From assembly GCA_019246575.1 (NCBI GenBank), contig JAFAQG010000124.1, positions 1-8,632 of the forward strand: a stretch of DNA of 8,632 nucleotides, given 5' to 3'. The notes under the pieces are model-generated. The model did not search any database. It saw only the letters and a list, made by a program, of their open reading frames with translations, and was not told the DNA's origin. Shown one piece after another: positions 1-7,101 of this stretch. How positions within the stretch are numbered: position 1 is the first letter of the stretch; every line of letters starts with the position of its first letter. The stretch comes from Acidobacteriaceae bacterium (GTDB lineage: Bacteria > Acidobacteriota > Terriglobia > Bryobacterales > Bryobacteraceae). The translations under genes were made by a program, and so were the position numbers.

Positions 1-678
1 CCCGTATTGCCAGTATTGCCGGAACAGAGTCGCCAATGACGACCGTGGCTCATACCAGCACCGGATACGAGGAGACTGATAGATGCGCCCGCCGGCGCGG
101 CGTAAACGCAGATTGAACTCGTCATCTTGATTTCGAACCAGGCTCTCGTCGAAGTGGCCAATTCTTCCGAAAATTTCCTTGTGCCAGCATCCAAACGTCA
201 CAGTATCGACGTATCCTTCGAACTCGACGTTGTGGAACCGCGCCCCTCCGCAGGCAAAAGGTGAATGATACGCCCCGGCGATCGCCGATTGGAAGTAGCC
301 ATTCGCGCGCGTACGGGCGGGACCGCCGACGTTATCGGCCCCGGATTCGGCCAGAACGCTGAGGCATTGCGCGACGTAATCGTCCGCGTAACGGGCATGC
401 ACGTCCATACGGACGATGACATCGCCTCGCGCCGCTCTAATGGCCCGGTTTAAGCCCGTCGAAACGATCCCCTCAGGATTGTCCAATATCAGAACCGAAG
501 GGTGGCGAACGGCAAACTGGGATAGAATGTCCCGGCTCGCATCCGTACTGCAGCCCTCCGCTACCAGCACCTCCAATTCGGTGTCGGATGGAAGCTTCTG
601 ACTGAGGACGCAATCCAAAAACGGGGCCAGATGTCTGGCTTCGTTTCGGCACGGGACAACAATCGATACAGTTTGCAT
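1..678 (-). CDS. ExoA-like family 2 glycosyltransferase, N-terminal part (3' end beyond the window)
   Basis: The first 226 residues of a GT-A glycosyltransferase are present, with the frame open to the left edge. SIVVPCRNE (residues 5-13) is the nucleotide-binding start and AEGCSTDASRDI (40-51) is the second strand region. GLNRAIRAARGD (75-86) leads to the acidic motif RMDVHARY (90-97). GGPART (118-123), GCWHKEIFGRIGHFDE (163-178) and RNQDDEFNLRL (182-192) follow. The DxH motif, the NQDDEFN motif and the YEPRSS segment (209-214) match ExoA, the succinoglycan beta-1,3-glucosyltransferase of rhizobia, and its many relatives. Family members usually run on to membrane helices near the C terminus, which would lie outside. 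E41 stands where relatives mostly have aspartate. The ATG at 678 follows the preceding stop by 23 bp with only a weak binding site. Use of glucose as donor is not proven. Confidence 0.88.
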   Translation of the reverse strand, partial: MQTVSIVVPCRNEARHLAPFLDCVLSQKLPSDTELEVLVAEGCSTDASRDILSQFAVRHPSVLILDNPEGIVSTGLNRAIRAARGDVIVRMDVHARYADDYVAQCLSVLAESGADNVGGPARTRANGYFQSAIAGAYHSPFACGGARFHNVEFEGYVDTVTFGCWHKEIFGRIGHFDESLVRNQDDEFNLRLRRAGGRIYQSPRIRCWYEPRSSLATLFRQYWQYG

Positions 679-701
679 GGATGAAAGTCGGTCGCCTGGA
701 A

Positions 702-1784
702 TTAGGAAATCGGTGTCCGGGGCCCGGCGAATTCCTGACCTCGAAACCGCTCACAGGCTAGGGCTGAAAAGACCCGCTCCCATTTGGGCAGGATGCAATT
801 CCAATCCATCTGTTCGACCGCGTGGCGTGCACCTTGTGAAAGCGCTGCGCTCAACGTGCCGTCTTCCAAAATCCGGCGAACAGCTCTACCCATCGCGACC
901 GGATCGTTTGGGGGAACAACGAGAGCATTCCGTCCATGATCCAGCAGGTACGGCATCCCGCCTACGTCCGTGCTCACCACACACGCGCCGCACGCCATTG
1001 CTTCCAGTACGGTCACCGGCGTATTGTCGATGTCCGCCGTGTTGAGGAAGATATCGCCTCGATTGATGACGGTCGAGATCTCCGGTTTCGGAACTCGCCC
1101 GATGAAGGAGACGGCCGAGGTAAGTCCAAGCGCCGCGACAAGCGCCTTCGTACGTTCGAGGCTGCCATCCCCCTTGTCGGGGCCAGCCATCACAAGTTCG
1201 GTCTCCGGATAGGAGGCGCGCAGTTCTGCGGCTACTTGCACCGCCAGAGACGGATTATAAATTCTATGGAAAGCCCGCAACCAGACAAGCTTCGGGGTCA
1301 CTACCGGTCGGGGGCGGTATTCATACGCGGTGATATCGAGCCCATTCGGTACGATCTCAATGTGCCGACAGATGCCGCTCAGCTCCGATTGCAGGTAGCG
1401 GGAAGGTGCGGTGACCAGATCCGCGGATTCGAGCAGGCGTCGGACTCGCCCCGTTGCGCGGCGCGCGAACGCAGGAAGACCCCCGCCCCGTAGCGCCAAT
1501 ACATATGGTTTGCCGCAGCCCTGTAGTGTCGAGCAGACCGCCTCCGCCCACAGGAACGAAGGCCCACTAAAGACGTCCACCTGCGCCACATCATACCGTC
1601 GACGTTCTGCCCAACAGGTGCTCACCATATCGAGCATCCGCACGGCTCGGTTCTTGCGGGCTGAAGTTGTAACGATCGATGTTCCCCGCTCGCGAAGCCG
1701 GGTCGCGAGCTCCTCGCATTGTCCACGGTTCCCGACAACCTTCGACAGGAAGTTACCAACGATCAATACAGACGGGGAATTCAT
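702..1784 (-). CDS. GT4 glycosyltransferase with D-x7-E motif, 360 aa
   Basis: This is a GT-B glycosyltransferase. The N-terminal half begins SVLIVGNFLSK with a glycine-containing loop (residues 18-21) and includes LALRGGGLP (96-104). SADLVTAPSRY (120-130) and IEIVPNGLD (142-150) lead into the donor half. There LVWLRAFHRIYNP (166-178) replaces the more usual VGRL..KG, and DNTPVTVLEAMACG (253-266) carries D253 and E261 where most relatives have two glutamates. The following STDVGGMPYL (271-280) is typical of this subgroup. The ATG at 1784 is preceded directly by an in-frame TGA, so the protein cannot begin earlier, yet no purine-rich binding site lies in front of it. It follows the beta-helix gene after 113 bp and precedes the ExoA-like gene by 23 bp. 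It presumably adds one sugar; specificity is unknown. Confidence 0.92.
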   Translation of the reverse strand: MNSPSVLIVGNFLSKVVGNRGQCEELATRLRERGTSIVTTSARKNRAVRMLDMVSTCWAERRRYDVAQVDVFSGPSFLWAEAVCSTLQGCGKPYVLALRGGGLPAFARRATGRVRRLLESADLVTAPSRYLQSELSGICRHIEIVPNGLDITAYEYRPRPVVTPKLVWLRAFHRIYNPSLAVQVAAELRASYPETELVMAGPDKGDGSLERTKALVAALGLTSAVSFIGRVPKPEISTVINRGDIFLNTADIDNTPVTVLEAMACGACVVSTDVGGMPYLLDHGRNALVVPPNDPVAMGRAVRRILEDGTLSAALSQGARHAVEQMDWNCILPKWERVFSALACERFRGQEFAGPRTPIS

Positions 1785-1897
1785 TCAGAATTTGGGGTTG
1801 GGAGTGGGACACTCAGGTGCGCACGTTTGCTCCTGTCGATCGGCAGCAGCGAGATTCGACGGCCACTGACACGCACCGGCGCATTTCGAATTCCCTC
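1785..1897. other. 113-bp intergenic gap, the only sizeable one
   Basis: This gap lies between the beta-helix gene and the next glycosyltransferase. No stem-loop followed by a T run and no recognisable -35/-10 pair were seen on the minus strand. It holds short palindromes only, such as GTGCGCAC at 1817-1824. An AGGAG at 1830-1834 precedes a GTG that stops after three codons and is out of frame with the next gene. Its function, if any, is unknown. Confidence 0.5.
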
Positions 1898-3391
1898 TCA
1901 CTGCGGAAGCACCACAAAGACAGCAAACTCCGGGCTCGTGTGAACCGGTCTTGTAGGCACTCGCCCGATGGGCAGAGCAACTGCATCGTTCGTCATCGGG
2001 AGTTCCACTGGCTTTTCCGTGTAGATGCCGGAAACGACGGGCCGTCCGTAGAAGTTCTGGGCGTCGCGAATTTCGAAGCGCTGACCGGACGCGAGGATTC
2101 CTCTCAAATCCACCGGTACCGTCTCTTTGCGATCCCAGTTGTAAACAACGACATTCGCTCGGCCGGCTTCATATTTGTTGCGCCGCACGAACATCTGCAC
2201 GCCTTGGGGGCGGCCTGATGCAAACGTACTGTTCGTATCCAAGCCGGTATTCCGCTTCCAGGAATTGAAATCGCGATTTCCGCCATCGCTAAGCCGGAAC
2301 GATCCCGACCCGTAGTAATGATTTGCGTCCCAACGATACTGCTTGAGCGCGCGAGGGTCCGCAGCGTCGAGAAGCATGACGAGACCCGCCGGCGAGTAAA
2401 CCGAGTTTCCTGTGAACGTTACGCTCCGCCATTTCCAGACCTCGAGCCCGCTCTCTCCGCCCATCCAGTAGTTGTTTGTCGCCGAGACATCTTCGTTTTC
2501 CGAGGTGCCGAAAACCCAGCCCAGACGCGAGTATCCGCTGTTCTCTCCAGGAGAGGCATAGGTGAAGTTATTGTTCACGGCAATCCGCGACAGGCGGTCG
2601 CCGCCTGCAAACAGGATGTTATCGACGCGATGCCCGCCGATCGACAGAATCCCGTTATTGAACAAAACGTTCCCAGCGACTCGGTATCCGGACACATGAG
2701 CCTTGCCGGATCCGTAGGCCTGAATTCCGAGTCCAAACTGGGCGAAGATGATGTTGTCCAGGATTTCCTTCGTTCCAATAAGATTTTGAGTGTAAATTCC
2801 GTGCCCGTGTCCGCGATCGGGTCCCTGATAGCCGTTGTAGTAGATTAGGCATCCGTAGATCTCGCCATTGATGGCGGGTTGCCAGAATCCGAACCCCTGA
2901 CTCGTATCATGAACGACAAGGTCGATGAACTTGGTGCCTTCGCTTCCCTCGTACGTATCGATTCCTTCTGGTGCGTTGCCTGTTTCGGACCGATCGCCGA
3001 TTAAGTTCGTCACCTCGAAATCCCAGTACCAGGTGTATGCTCCGTAAATATCGAGACCGCCATTGATCGTCGCTCGCTCGCCGTGCATGCCGCGCACGAT
3101 AATAGGCTTGTCCGCGGTACCGTGAACCGTGCTGGTGAACTTCGTACGGCCATCCCCATACGTGCCGCCGCGCAACCAGATGCGATCGCCGGCCATCACA
3201 CGCTGTTTGCCTTCGAGCGTCGATCTCAAATCCCAGGGTCTCTTCATACTGCCGTCGCCCGTAGGGCACCCATACGGGGCAACATAGTAATTGCGGGCCG
3301 CGGGCGTGCTTCGAGCAGGAGTTGCGATGTCGAGTGCGCCCGCTAGCAAGATGGCGGCCGAGACGACATACGACAGGCGTTTCGGTAACAT
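1898..3391 (-). CDS. Exported right-handed beta-helix protein, candidate polysaccharide lyase or epimerase, 497 aa
   Basis: The protein starts with a signal peptide: MLPKR, a hydrophobic core to about residue 20, and a likely cleavage near ATPARS (23-28). YYVAPYG (35-41) and a GDRIWLRGGTY segment (68-78) then open a pectate-lyase-like right-handed parallel beta-helix. KPIIVRG (95-101), RGHGHGIYTQN (193-203) and repeated short N-rich turns (NNNF 273-276, TNNYW 305-309) mark successive coils, running to about residue 335. Residues about 395-497 look like a separate beta-sandwich cap (VVVYNWD, FEIRDAQNFYG, FAVFVVLPQ). Related folds cut or epimerise acidic polysaccharides, so processing of the locus's own polymer is the natural guess; no catalytic residues can be assigned with confidence. 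The frame is open back to 3583 inside the previous gene, but only the ATG at 3391 puts the signal peptide first. Its binding site (GAGA, 11 nt) is weak. Confidence 0.85.
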   Translation of the reverse strand: MLPKRLSYVVSAAILLAGALDIATPARSTPAARNYYVAPYGCPTGDGSMKRPWDLRSTLEGKQRVMAGDRIWLRGGTYGDGRTKFTSTVHGTADKPIIVRGMHGERATINGGLDIYGAYTWYWDFEVTNLIGDRSETGNAPEGIDTYEGSEGTKFIDLVVHDTSQGFGFWQPAINGEIYGCLIYYNGYQGPDRGHGHGIYTQNLIGTKEILDNIIFAQFGLGIQAYGSGKAHVSGYRVAGNVLFNNGILSIGGHRVDNILFAGGDRLSRIAVNNNFTYASPGENSGYSRLGWVFGTSENEDVSATNNYWMGGESGLEVWKWRSVTFTGNSVYSPAGLVMLLDAADPRALKQYRWDANHYYGSGSFRLSDGGNRDFNSWKRNTGLDTNSTFASGRPQGVQMFVRRNKYEAGRANVVVYNWDRKETVPVDLRGILASGQRFEIRDAQNFYGRPVVSGIYTEKPVELPMTNDAVALPIGRVPTRPVHTSPEFAVFVVLPQ

Positions 3392-3404
3392 TTCGATGGC
3401 GATC

Positions 3405-4538
3405 TCAGATTGCTCTGCTCGCGACAGATGGAACGACAGTCTCATCAGCCGGCGCGAGTAACCCGTCATAGATCCGGCACAAGTGATCAACCGTTGTGCG
3501 GCAACTGTAATTCTGCTCAACATGGCTGCGGAACGCGGCGGCGACAGATCGGCGCATCGAAGGCGACTCGAGTAAGCCCACAAGGGCGCCGGCCAGCGCC
3601 GCGGGTGTCCGTGGTTCCACTAGAATGCCCGCGCTGCCGTTTGCGACCACTTCCGAGCACTGGCCGGTGCGAGTGACTACGCATGCCAGCCCGGCGCTTC
3701 CATACTCGAGCAGCGCGAGCGGTAAACCCTCGCTGCGGGAGCTGAGTACGCCAACATCGCAGGCCCCGAGCAGCGCCGGAACGTCGCTTCGAGAACCGAG
3801 GAAAGATACCGCGCTTCCGAGTTTGAGATGTCTGACGAGCGCATCGATCTCTTCGCAATACGCTCGATTGGATCGGGAGCCGATTAAGAGCAGGTGCGCC
3901 CGGGGAATTTTTTCCACCACCAGAGCGAAAGCGCGCATGAGGGTCGCATGGTCCTTTTCGGGGCGGAGATTGGCTACACATATGACGCGAAAACCTGGTT
4001 CGCCCGGTAGTTCCGAAACGGGCTGGGCCCCCTGCGAAACGGGAAAATTTCTCAGGTAATGCACGCGGTCCGGCGCTATGCCAATACAGCTCGTAGCCCA
4101 CCGGCACAAGTCTCTGTTGACCGCAATCACAGCAGCGGCTTTCCTCGCCGCTGTCCGGTAATACAGTGAGACTCGCGGGCTGGCCGCCCATTCTCCCGAG
4201 TGAATATGCCAGACGAGCTTGGTTCGAGCCCGCCCGCAACACGCGAGACCGGCAACGAACAAGGAGGTTCCGTGCGCGTGTAAGATGCGGATGTCTTGCT
4301 CGTGCACAAAACGCGCCAAACGGAGCAGGGGTCCGGGATCGAGCTTGGCTCGCCGGTTGAGTTCAACATACGAGACATGCAGACCCACTTTCGCGAGTAA
4401 CGGACCTCCTTGCCGGGTCGTGCACAAGTAGGGAACGTACCGCCGTTGGGGCAGAGCGTTGACGAGATTCACTGCTACCTGTTCGGCGCCTCCCACCGCG
4501 AGCGAGTCCAGAACGTGCATCACTCGGGCCCGCGTCAC
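3405..4538 (-). CDS. GT4 glycosyltransferase with GGAEQ motif, 377 aa
   Basis: This is a GT-B glycosyltransferase of the group that opens with MHVLDSLAVGGAEQ: a glycine-rich loop at residues 15-18 precedes the first helix. LHAHGT (86-91) and HIHSGEW (111-117) are typical of the acceptor-side domain. The donor half begins at VANLRPEKDH (188-197), and E-x7-E lies in SEGLPLALLE (E270, E278). The frame runs back to 4664, but the start taken is GTG at 4538. It overlaps the previous stop in a GTGA, and GGAG lies 7 nt before it. An ATG seven codons further in (4520) is the alternative. A weakly conserved tail of about 15 residues ends the protein, 13 bp before the beta-helix gene. Its role is presumably one sugar addition in the repeat unit. 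The family is certain; specificity is unknown. Confidence 0.92.
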   Translation of the reverse strand: MTRARVMHVLDSLAVGGAEQVAVNLVNALPQRRYVPYLCTTRQGGPLLAKVGLHVSYVELNRRAKLDPGPLLRLARFVHEQDIRILHAHGTSLFVAGLACCGRARTKLVWHIHSGEWAASPRVSLYYRTAARKAAAVIAVNRDLCRWATSCIGIAPDRVHYLRNFPVSQGAQPVSELPGEPGFRVICVANLRPEKDHATLMRAFALVVEKIPRAHLLLIGSRSNRAYCEEIDALVRHLKLGSAVSFLGSRSDVPALLGACDVGVLSSRSEGLPLALLEYGSAGLACVVTRTGQCSEVVANGSAGILVEPRTPAALAGALVGLLESPSMRRSVAAAFRSHVEQNYSCRTTVDHLCRIYDGLLAPADETVVPSVASRAI

Positions 4539-5722
4539 GCGAGCACTCCACTCGATTCCGTCCGAAGCTCGACTGCTAACGAGCCCGACGGCAAACCCCA
4601 CTTGTCCTTCAGCAGTTCGCCCAGCGCTTGGCGGAGACGGTCGAGTGAGTAACAGCGGCCCCACTCTGCTGCTGCTCGACCCATCTGTGAAAGCACTTCG
4701 GGACGTCGCAGCAAGTCGCGCAGAGCAGTCGCTAATCGGTCGACATCGCGAACGGGGACAATCACCCCTCGTCCTCCGGCCAGAATCTCAGGCACTATGC
4801 CGCAATCGGAGCCAACGCACACGAGTCCGTGTGTCATTGCTTCGACGATCGCCTTGGGCCAGCCTTCCGTTTCCGAGGCGAGCACCAGAATGTCGGACTT
4901 CTCCATGTGCTCGAGTACCTCTGGGTAAGGCAGTCCGCCGGCGAACAGAACGCGCTCCGCTATTCGGAGACTGCGCGCCAGATTCTCCAACCGCCCCCGC
5001 TCGGGTCCTTCGCCGACGATCGAACAGAAAAACTCGTCTTGTTCTTTCTTGAGACACGCCAAGGCTTCCAGCAGAATGTCAATGTTCTTGGCGGCCGATA
5101 GCCTCCCGACGAACAGAATCTTCAGTGGGGGGCTCTGCTGCTTGCGCTGGGCGGCACGGAACGCCCGATTCACTTGCCGCTCCGTCATAATCGACGTAAA
5201 GAATGGAATCACATGGGGTGCTCGCAGGCCCTGATTGCCGTATACCGTAACGGGGCCGCGCCAGTACCCCGAAGCAAGAATCCTGCGTTGCAGCCGATAC
5301 GTAAGAGGTTCACGCGGATACCCGTTCCATTGGCCCGCGTATTTGGCCACGATGCGCTTCGAAAGTAGCGGGGCAACAAGAGCACCCAAGAGGCCGAGAT
5401 TTCCCGGGCAACGCACGTGCACAGCGTCGTGCTCACGCATCGCGCGGCTCAAATCGTACAACAGGCCTGGAGTGCTTGCCAGCAGCTTTAACTTAGAAAC
5501 CCAACTGTTCCCGCCCACTTCTTTCTGCGGAAGGATGCCGATATTCTTTCGTCTGAACGGCACACAGTCGCCGGGCGGCGGTTCCGTGCGCAAAGGAGCA
5601 GCGATAGTGACGTCGCTGAACAGCTCGGCCCACATCTCGATCTCGCGCGCATATCCCGCATAGGCGTACAGCGCGCCCTTCGAGCGATAATGGATCGTCG
5701 ATGAAACGATCAATAGCCGCAT
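4535..5722 (-). CDS. GT4 glycosyltransferase, 395 aa
   Basis: This is a GT-B glycosyltransferase. The N-terminal half starts with MRLLIVSST and contains HVRCPGNLGLLGAL (residues 102-115) and AKYAGQWNG (126-134), where the acceptor is expected to bind. The C-terminal donor half starts at LFVGRLSAAKNI (203-214), continues through IVGEGPERGRLE (235-246), and carries E-x7-E in ETEGWPKAIVEAM (E286, E294). PEILAGGRG (311-319) follows. The longest frame begins at a TTG at 5806, but the added residues are not family-like. The ATG at 5722 puts the first beta strand at residue 2 and leaves a 13-bp overlap with the upstream ligase-like gene. No clear ribosome binding site precedes it, so translation is probably coupled. 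Its stop overlaps the next start as GTGA. It probably adds one sugar to the lipid-linked repeat unit; the sugar and linkage are not readable. Confidence 0.92.
   Translation of the reverse strand: MRLLIVSSTIHYRSKGALYAYAGYAREIEMWAELFSDVTIAAPLRTEPPPGDCVPFRRKNIGILPQKEVGGNSWVSKLKLLASTPGLLYDLSRAMREHDAVHVRCPGNLGLLGALVAPLLSKRIVAKYAGQWNGYPREPLTYRLQRRILASGYWRGPVTVYGNQGLRAPHVIPFFTSIMTERQVNRAFRAAQRKQQSPPLKILFVGRLSAAKNIDILLEALACLKKEQDEFFCSIVGEGPERGRLENLARSLRIAERVLFAGGLPYPEVLEHMEKSDILVLASETEGWPKAIVEAMTHGLVCVGSDCGIVPEILAGGRGVIVPVRDVDRLATALRDLLRRPEVLSQMGRAAAEWGRCYSLDRLRQALGELLKDKWGLPSGSLAVELRTESSGVLA
4546..4549 (-). promoter_or_regulatory. Ribosome binding site deciding the GTG start at 4538
   Basis: On the minus strand GGAG is 7 nt before the GTG at 4538, within the last codons of the preceding glycosyltransferase. 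Together with the GTGA stop-start overlap it is the main reason for preferring 4538 to the ATG at 4520. Confidence 0.6.
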
Positions 5723-7074
5723 GTGACGTGCCCGGTTGCGATCGGTAAAGTTCTCGCGAGTGCCCCGGGTGCGGAAGGTTGCCGGTACACACGCCAGAAT
5801 CCGCAATAATTGCTGCCCATGAGCGCTAAGCCGAGATACACGGCCGACATCGCGTCGAGAGCTGCCACCGACAATCCGACTACTAAATAGCAGACGAAAG
5901 CCATCAGGGGTACGATCTCCCCTGTTCTACGGCGGTACTGTGCAGCGCCTGCTGCGATACCGGCAAGAATCGTGGCAAAGATCAAAAACCCCATACCGCC
6001 GGTTTCTACAAGCAACTGCAAGTACATCGAGTGCCAAGCGAGCCTTTTCCCGCTGAGCTGCCGATAAATCTCCGTCCCGCTGCCGGGCCCATGGCCCCAA
6101 ACGGGCGAGCTCAGAATAGCCTCTGGCGCCTGCTCCCATTGCGTGAAGCGCCCGGTTGTCTTCTGGGTCAGAGTTCTGTCCGGCGAGACCACCTTCTCGT
6201 AAAACTTTCTGACCGATGTGCCGCGACCCGTCGAGAGGGCAAGACCAATTGCAGTCAAGGGCACGAGTAGAATAATCCACGACGTATGCCGCCGATACGT
6301 GTTTGCAAAGCAGAGGCTCACTCCGACGCCTGCCAACGTCGTCAACCAGCTCCCACGTGATGTTGAAAGTACAAGGAATCCGGCAGCGACCAGGCTCACG
6401 ACCAATCGAAGCAGAGGACGGCCATCCAGTCCAAGCCACCGCCCCCCCTCCGCCGTCGCAAGGAGGAAAATCAGTCCGGCCGCAAGCCCAAACGAAATCG
6501 GATTTCCGAGAGAAATCGAATCAATGGAGGCGAGGCCTAGCCGTTCGCCATAGGGAAAAACCCCAACGCCTTCGCAAACGAGGGCAACCGCCATACCGAG
6601 CAGCCCTGCGGCCAGCGAACTGCGAAAGCTTCCCAGCAGAAAAACCGAACTTGCCACCAACGCAAACTCAACCGCATGCAGGTTCGAAGAATAGACGCCC
6701 GTGCGGCACCATGAAAAAGCCCAGTACAGAAAGCATCCGAAGATCAAGGCGACGCGTACCGGGCTAGCGAGAAGCCGGTTGACTTCCCTTGGTCGCACTG
6801 CCGCCCACAGCAACAAGCCTAGGGCGAAGGCAAGCACCACACCGCTGTATAAGAACTGGTTCCTGACCAGGAGTACCGGCGGAATCAGGCTGACCGCGAG
6901 ACTTGTATACCGACGCGCTTGTCCAAGTAGAAGGTGTATTGCCAACATTAGCGCCCCTGAGCTGTAGAGCGCGGCGGCGCCGGCACCGGGCTTTCCCACA
7001 TAGAGCAGTGTCATGGCAGGCCCGACGCACAGGAGTGTTTCCGCAACTGTAATGCAGGCCTCTTTACGTACCAT
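5710..7074 (-). CDS. O-antigen ligase / Wzy polymerase-like membrane protein, 454 aa
   Basis: This is a polytopic inner-membrane protein with about 12 hydrophobic segments and a C-terminal half of the Wzy_C (O-antigen ligase) type. Visible marks are STSRGSWL (residues 237-244) at the end of a membrane segment, and then a large polar loop from about 283 to 347. The loop contains GRFTQWEQAPEAI (308-320), WGHGPGSG (326-333) and the family histidine in WHSMYLQLLVETG (347-359, H348). Known members either join a lipid-carried glycan to lipid A core (WaaL) or polymerise repeat units (Wzy), using the periplasmic loop. The two roles cannot be told apart from sequence alone, but in an exopolysaccharide-type operon polymerisation is the likelier one. 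The ATG at 7074 has GGAG 6 nt upstream. Its end overlaps the next glycosyltransferase by 13 bp. A run of seven G bases (6442-6448) encodes the GG before RWLGL. Confidence 0.88.
   Translation of the reverse strand: MVRKEACITVAETLLCVGPAMTLLYVGKPGAGAAALYSSGALMLAIHLLLGQARRYTSLAVSLIPPVLLVRNQFLYSGVVLAFALGLLLWAAVRPREVNRLLASPVRVALIFGCFLYWAFSWCRTGVYSSNLHAVEFALVASSVFLLGSFRSSLAAGLLGMAVALVCEGVGVFPYGERLGLASIDSISLGNPISFGLAAGLIFLLATAEGGRWLGLDGRPLLRLVVSLVAAGFLVLSTSRGSWLTTLAGVGVSLCFANTYRRHTSWIILLVPLTAIGLALSTGRGTSVRKFYEKVVSPDRTLTQKTTGRFTQWEQAPEAILSSPVWGHGPGSGTEIYRQLSGKRLAWHSMYLQLLVETGGMGFLIFATILAGIAAGAAQYRRRTGEIVPLMAFVCYLVVGLSVAALDAMSAVYLGLALMGSNYCGFWRVYRQPSAPGALARTLPIATGHVTCGY
6442..6448 (-). repeat. Run of seven G bases in the ligase/polymerase-like gene
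   Basis: The codons for the E-G-G before RWLGL contain seven consecutive G bases. They lie upstream of the large periplasmic loop, so a length change would remove the part with H348. Seven is at the short end for a contingency tract, and this may be chance in GC-rich coding DNA. Confidence 0.5.
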
Positions 7075-7080
7075 GTCGTT

Positions 7081-7084
7081 CTCC
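7081..7084 (-). promoter_or_regulatory. Ribosome binding site of the ligase/polymerase-like gene
   Basis: On the minus strand GGAG stands 6 nt before the ATG at 7074, inside the 27-bp gap after the family 2 glycosyltransferase. Spacing and sequence are typical and support the chosen start. Confidence 0.65.
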
Positions 7085-7101
7085 GATCTCAGCCGTACGT
7101 G

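Noticed and set aside
936..1493. Plus-strand open frame of 185 codons opposite the 1784-702 glycosyltransferase
   Set aside because: It is the mirror of a well-supported gene in GC-rich DNA. It shows no family motif, is rich in Arg and His, and has no neighbouring plus-strand gene.
1815..1834. AGGAG followed by a three-codon GTG frame
   Set aside because: It is too short to call a leader peptide and is out of frame with the next gene. It was kept only as a note in the gap finding.
1835..1860. Possible stem-loop with GTCGA / TCGAC arms in the 113-bp gap
   Set aside because: Only five paired bases around a long loop, with a T-T mismatch and no T run after it. It is too weak for a terminator.
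1679..2218. Plus-strand open frame of 179 codons across the 113-bp gap
   Set aside because: It overlaps the ends of two real genes and has no recognisable domain or convincing start, so it is most likely an antisense by-product of codon bias.
2318..2848. Plus-strand open frame of 176 codons opposite the beta-helix gene
   Set aside because: It has no motif, and the minus-strand frame has a clear signal peptide and fold pattern.
3392..3583. N-terminal extension of the beta-helix protein
   Set aside because: The frame is open but lies wholly over the end of the upstream glycosyltransferase, and it would bury the signal peptide 64 residues in.
4459..5052. Plus-strand open frame of 197 codons
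   Set aside because: It lies antisense to two GT4 genes with clear motifs. Its composition (Arg, Ser and Pro rich) is typical of a shadow frame.
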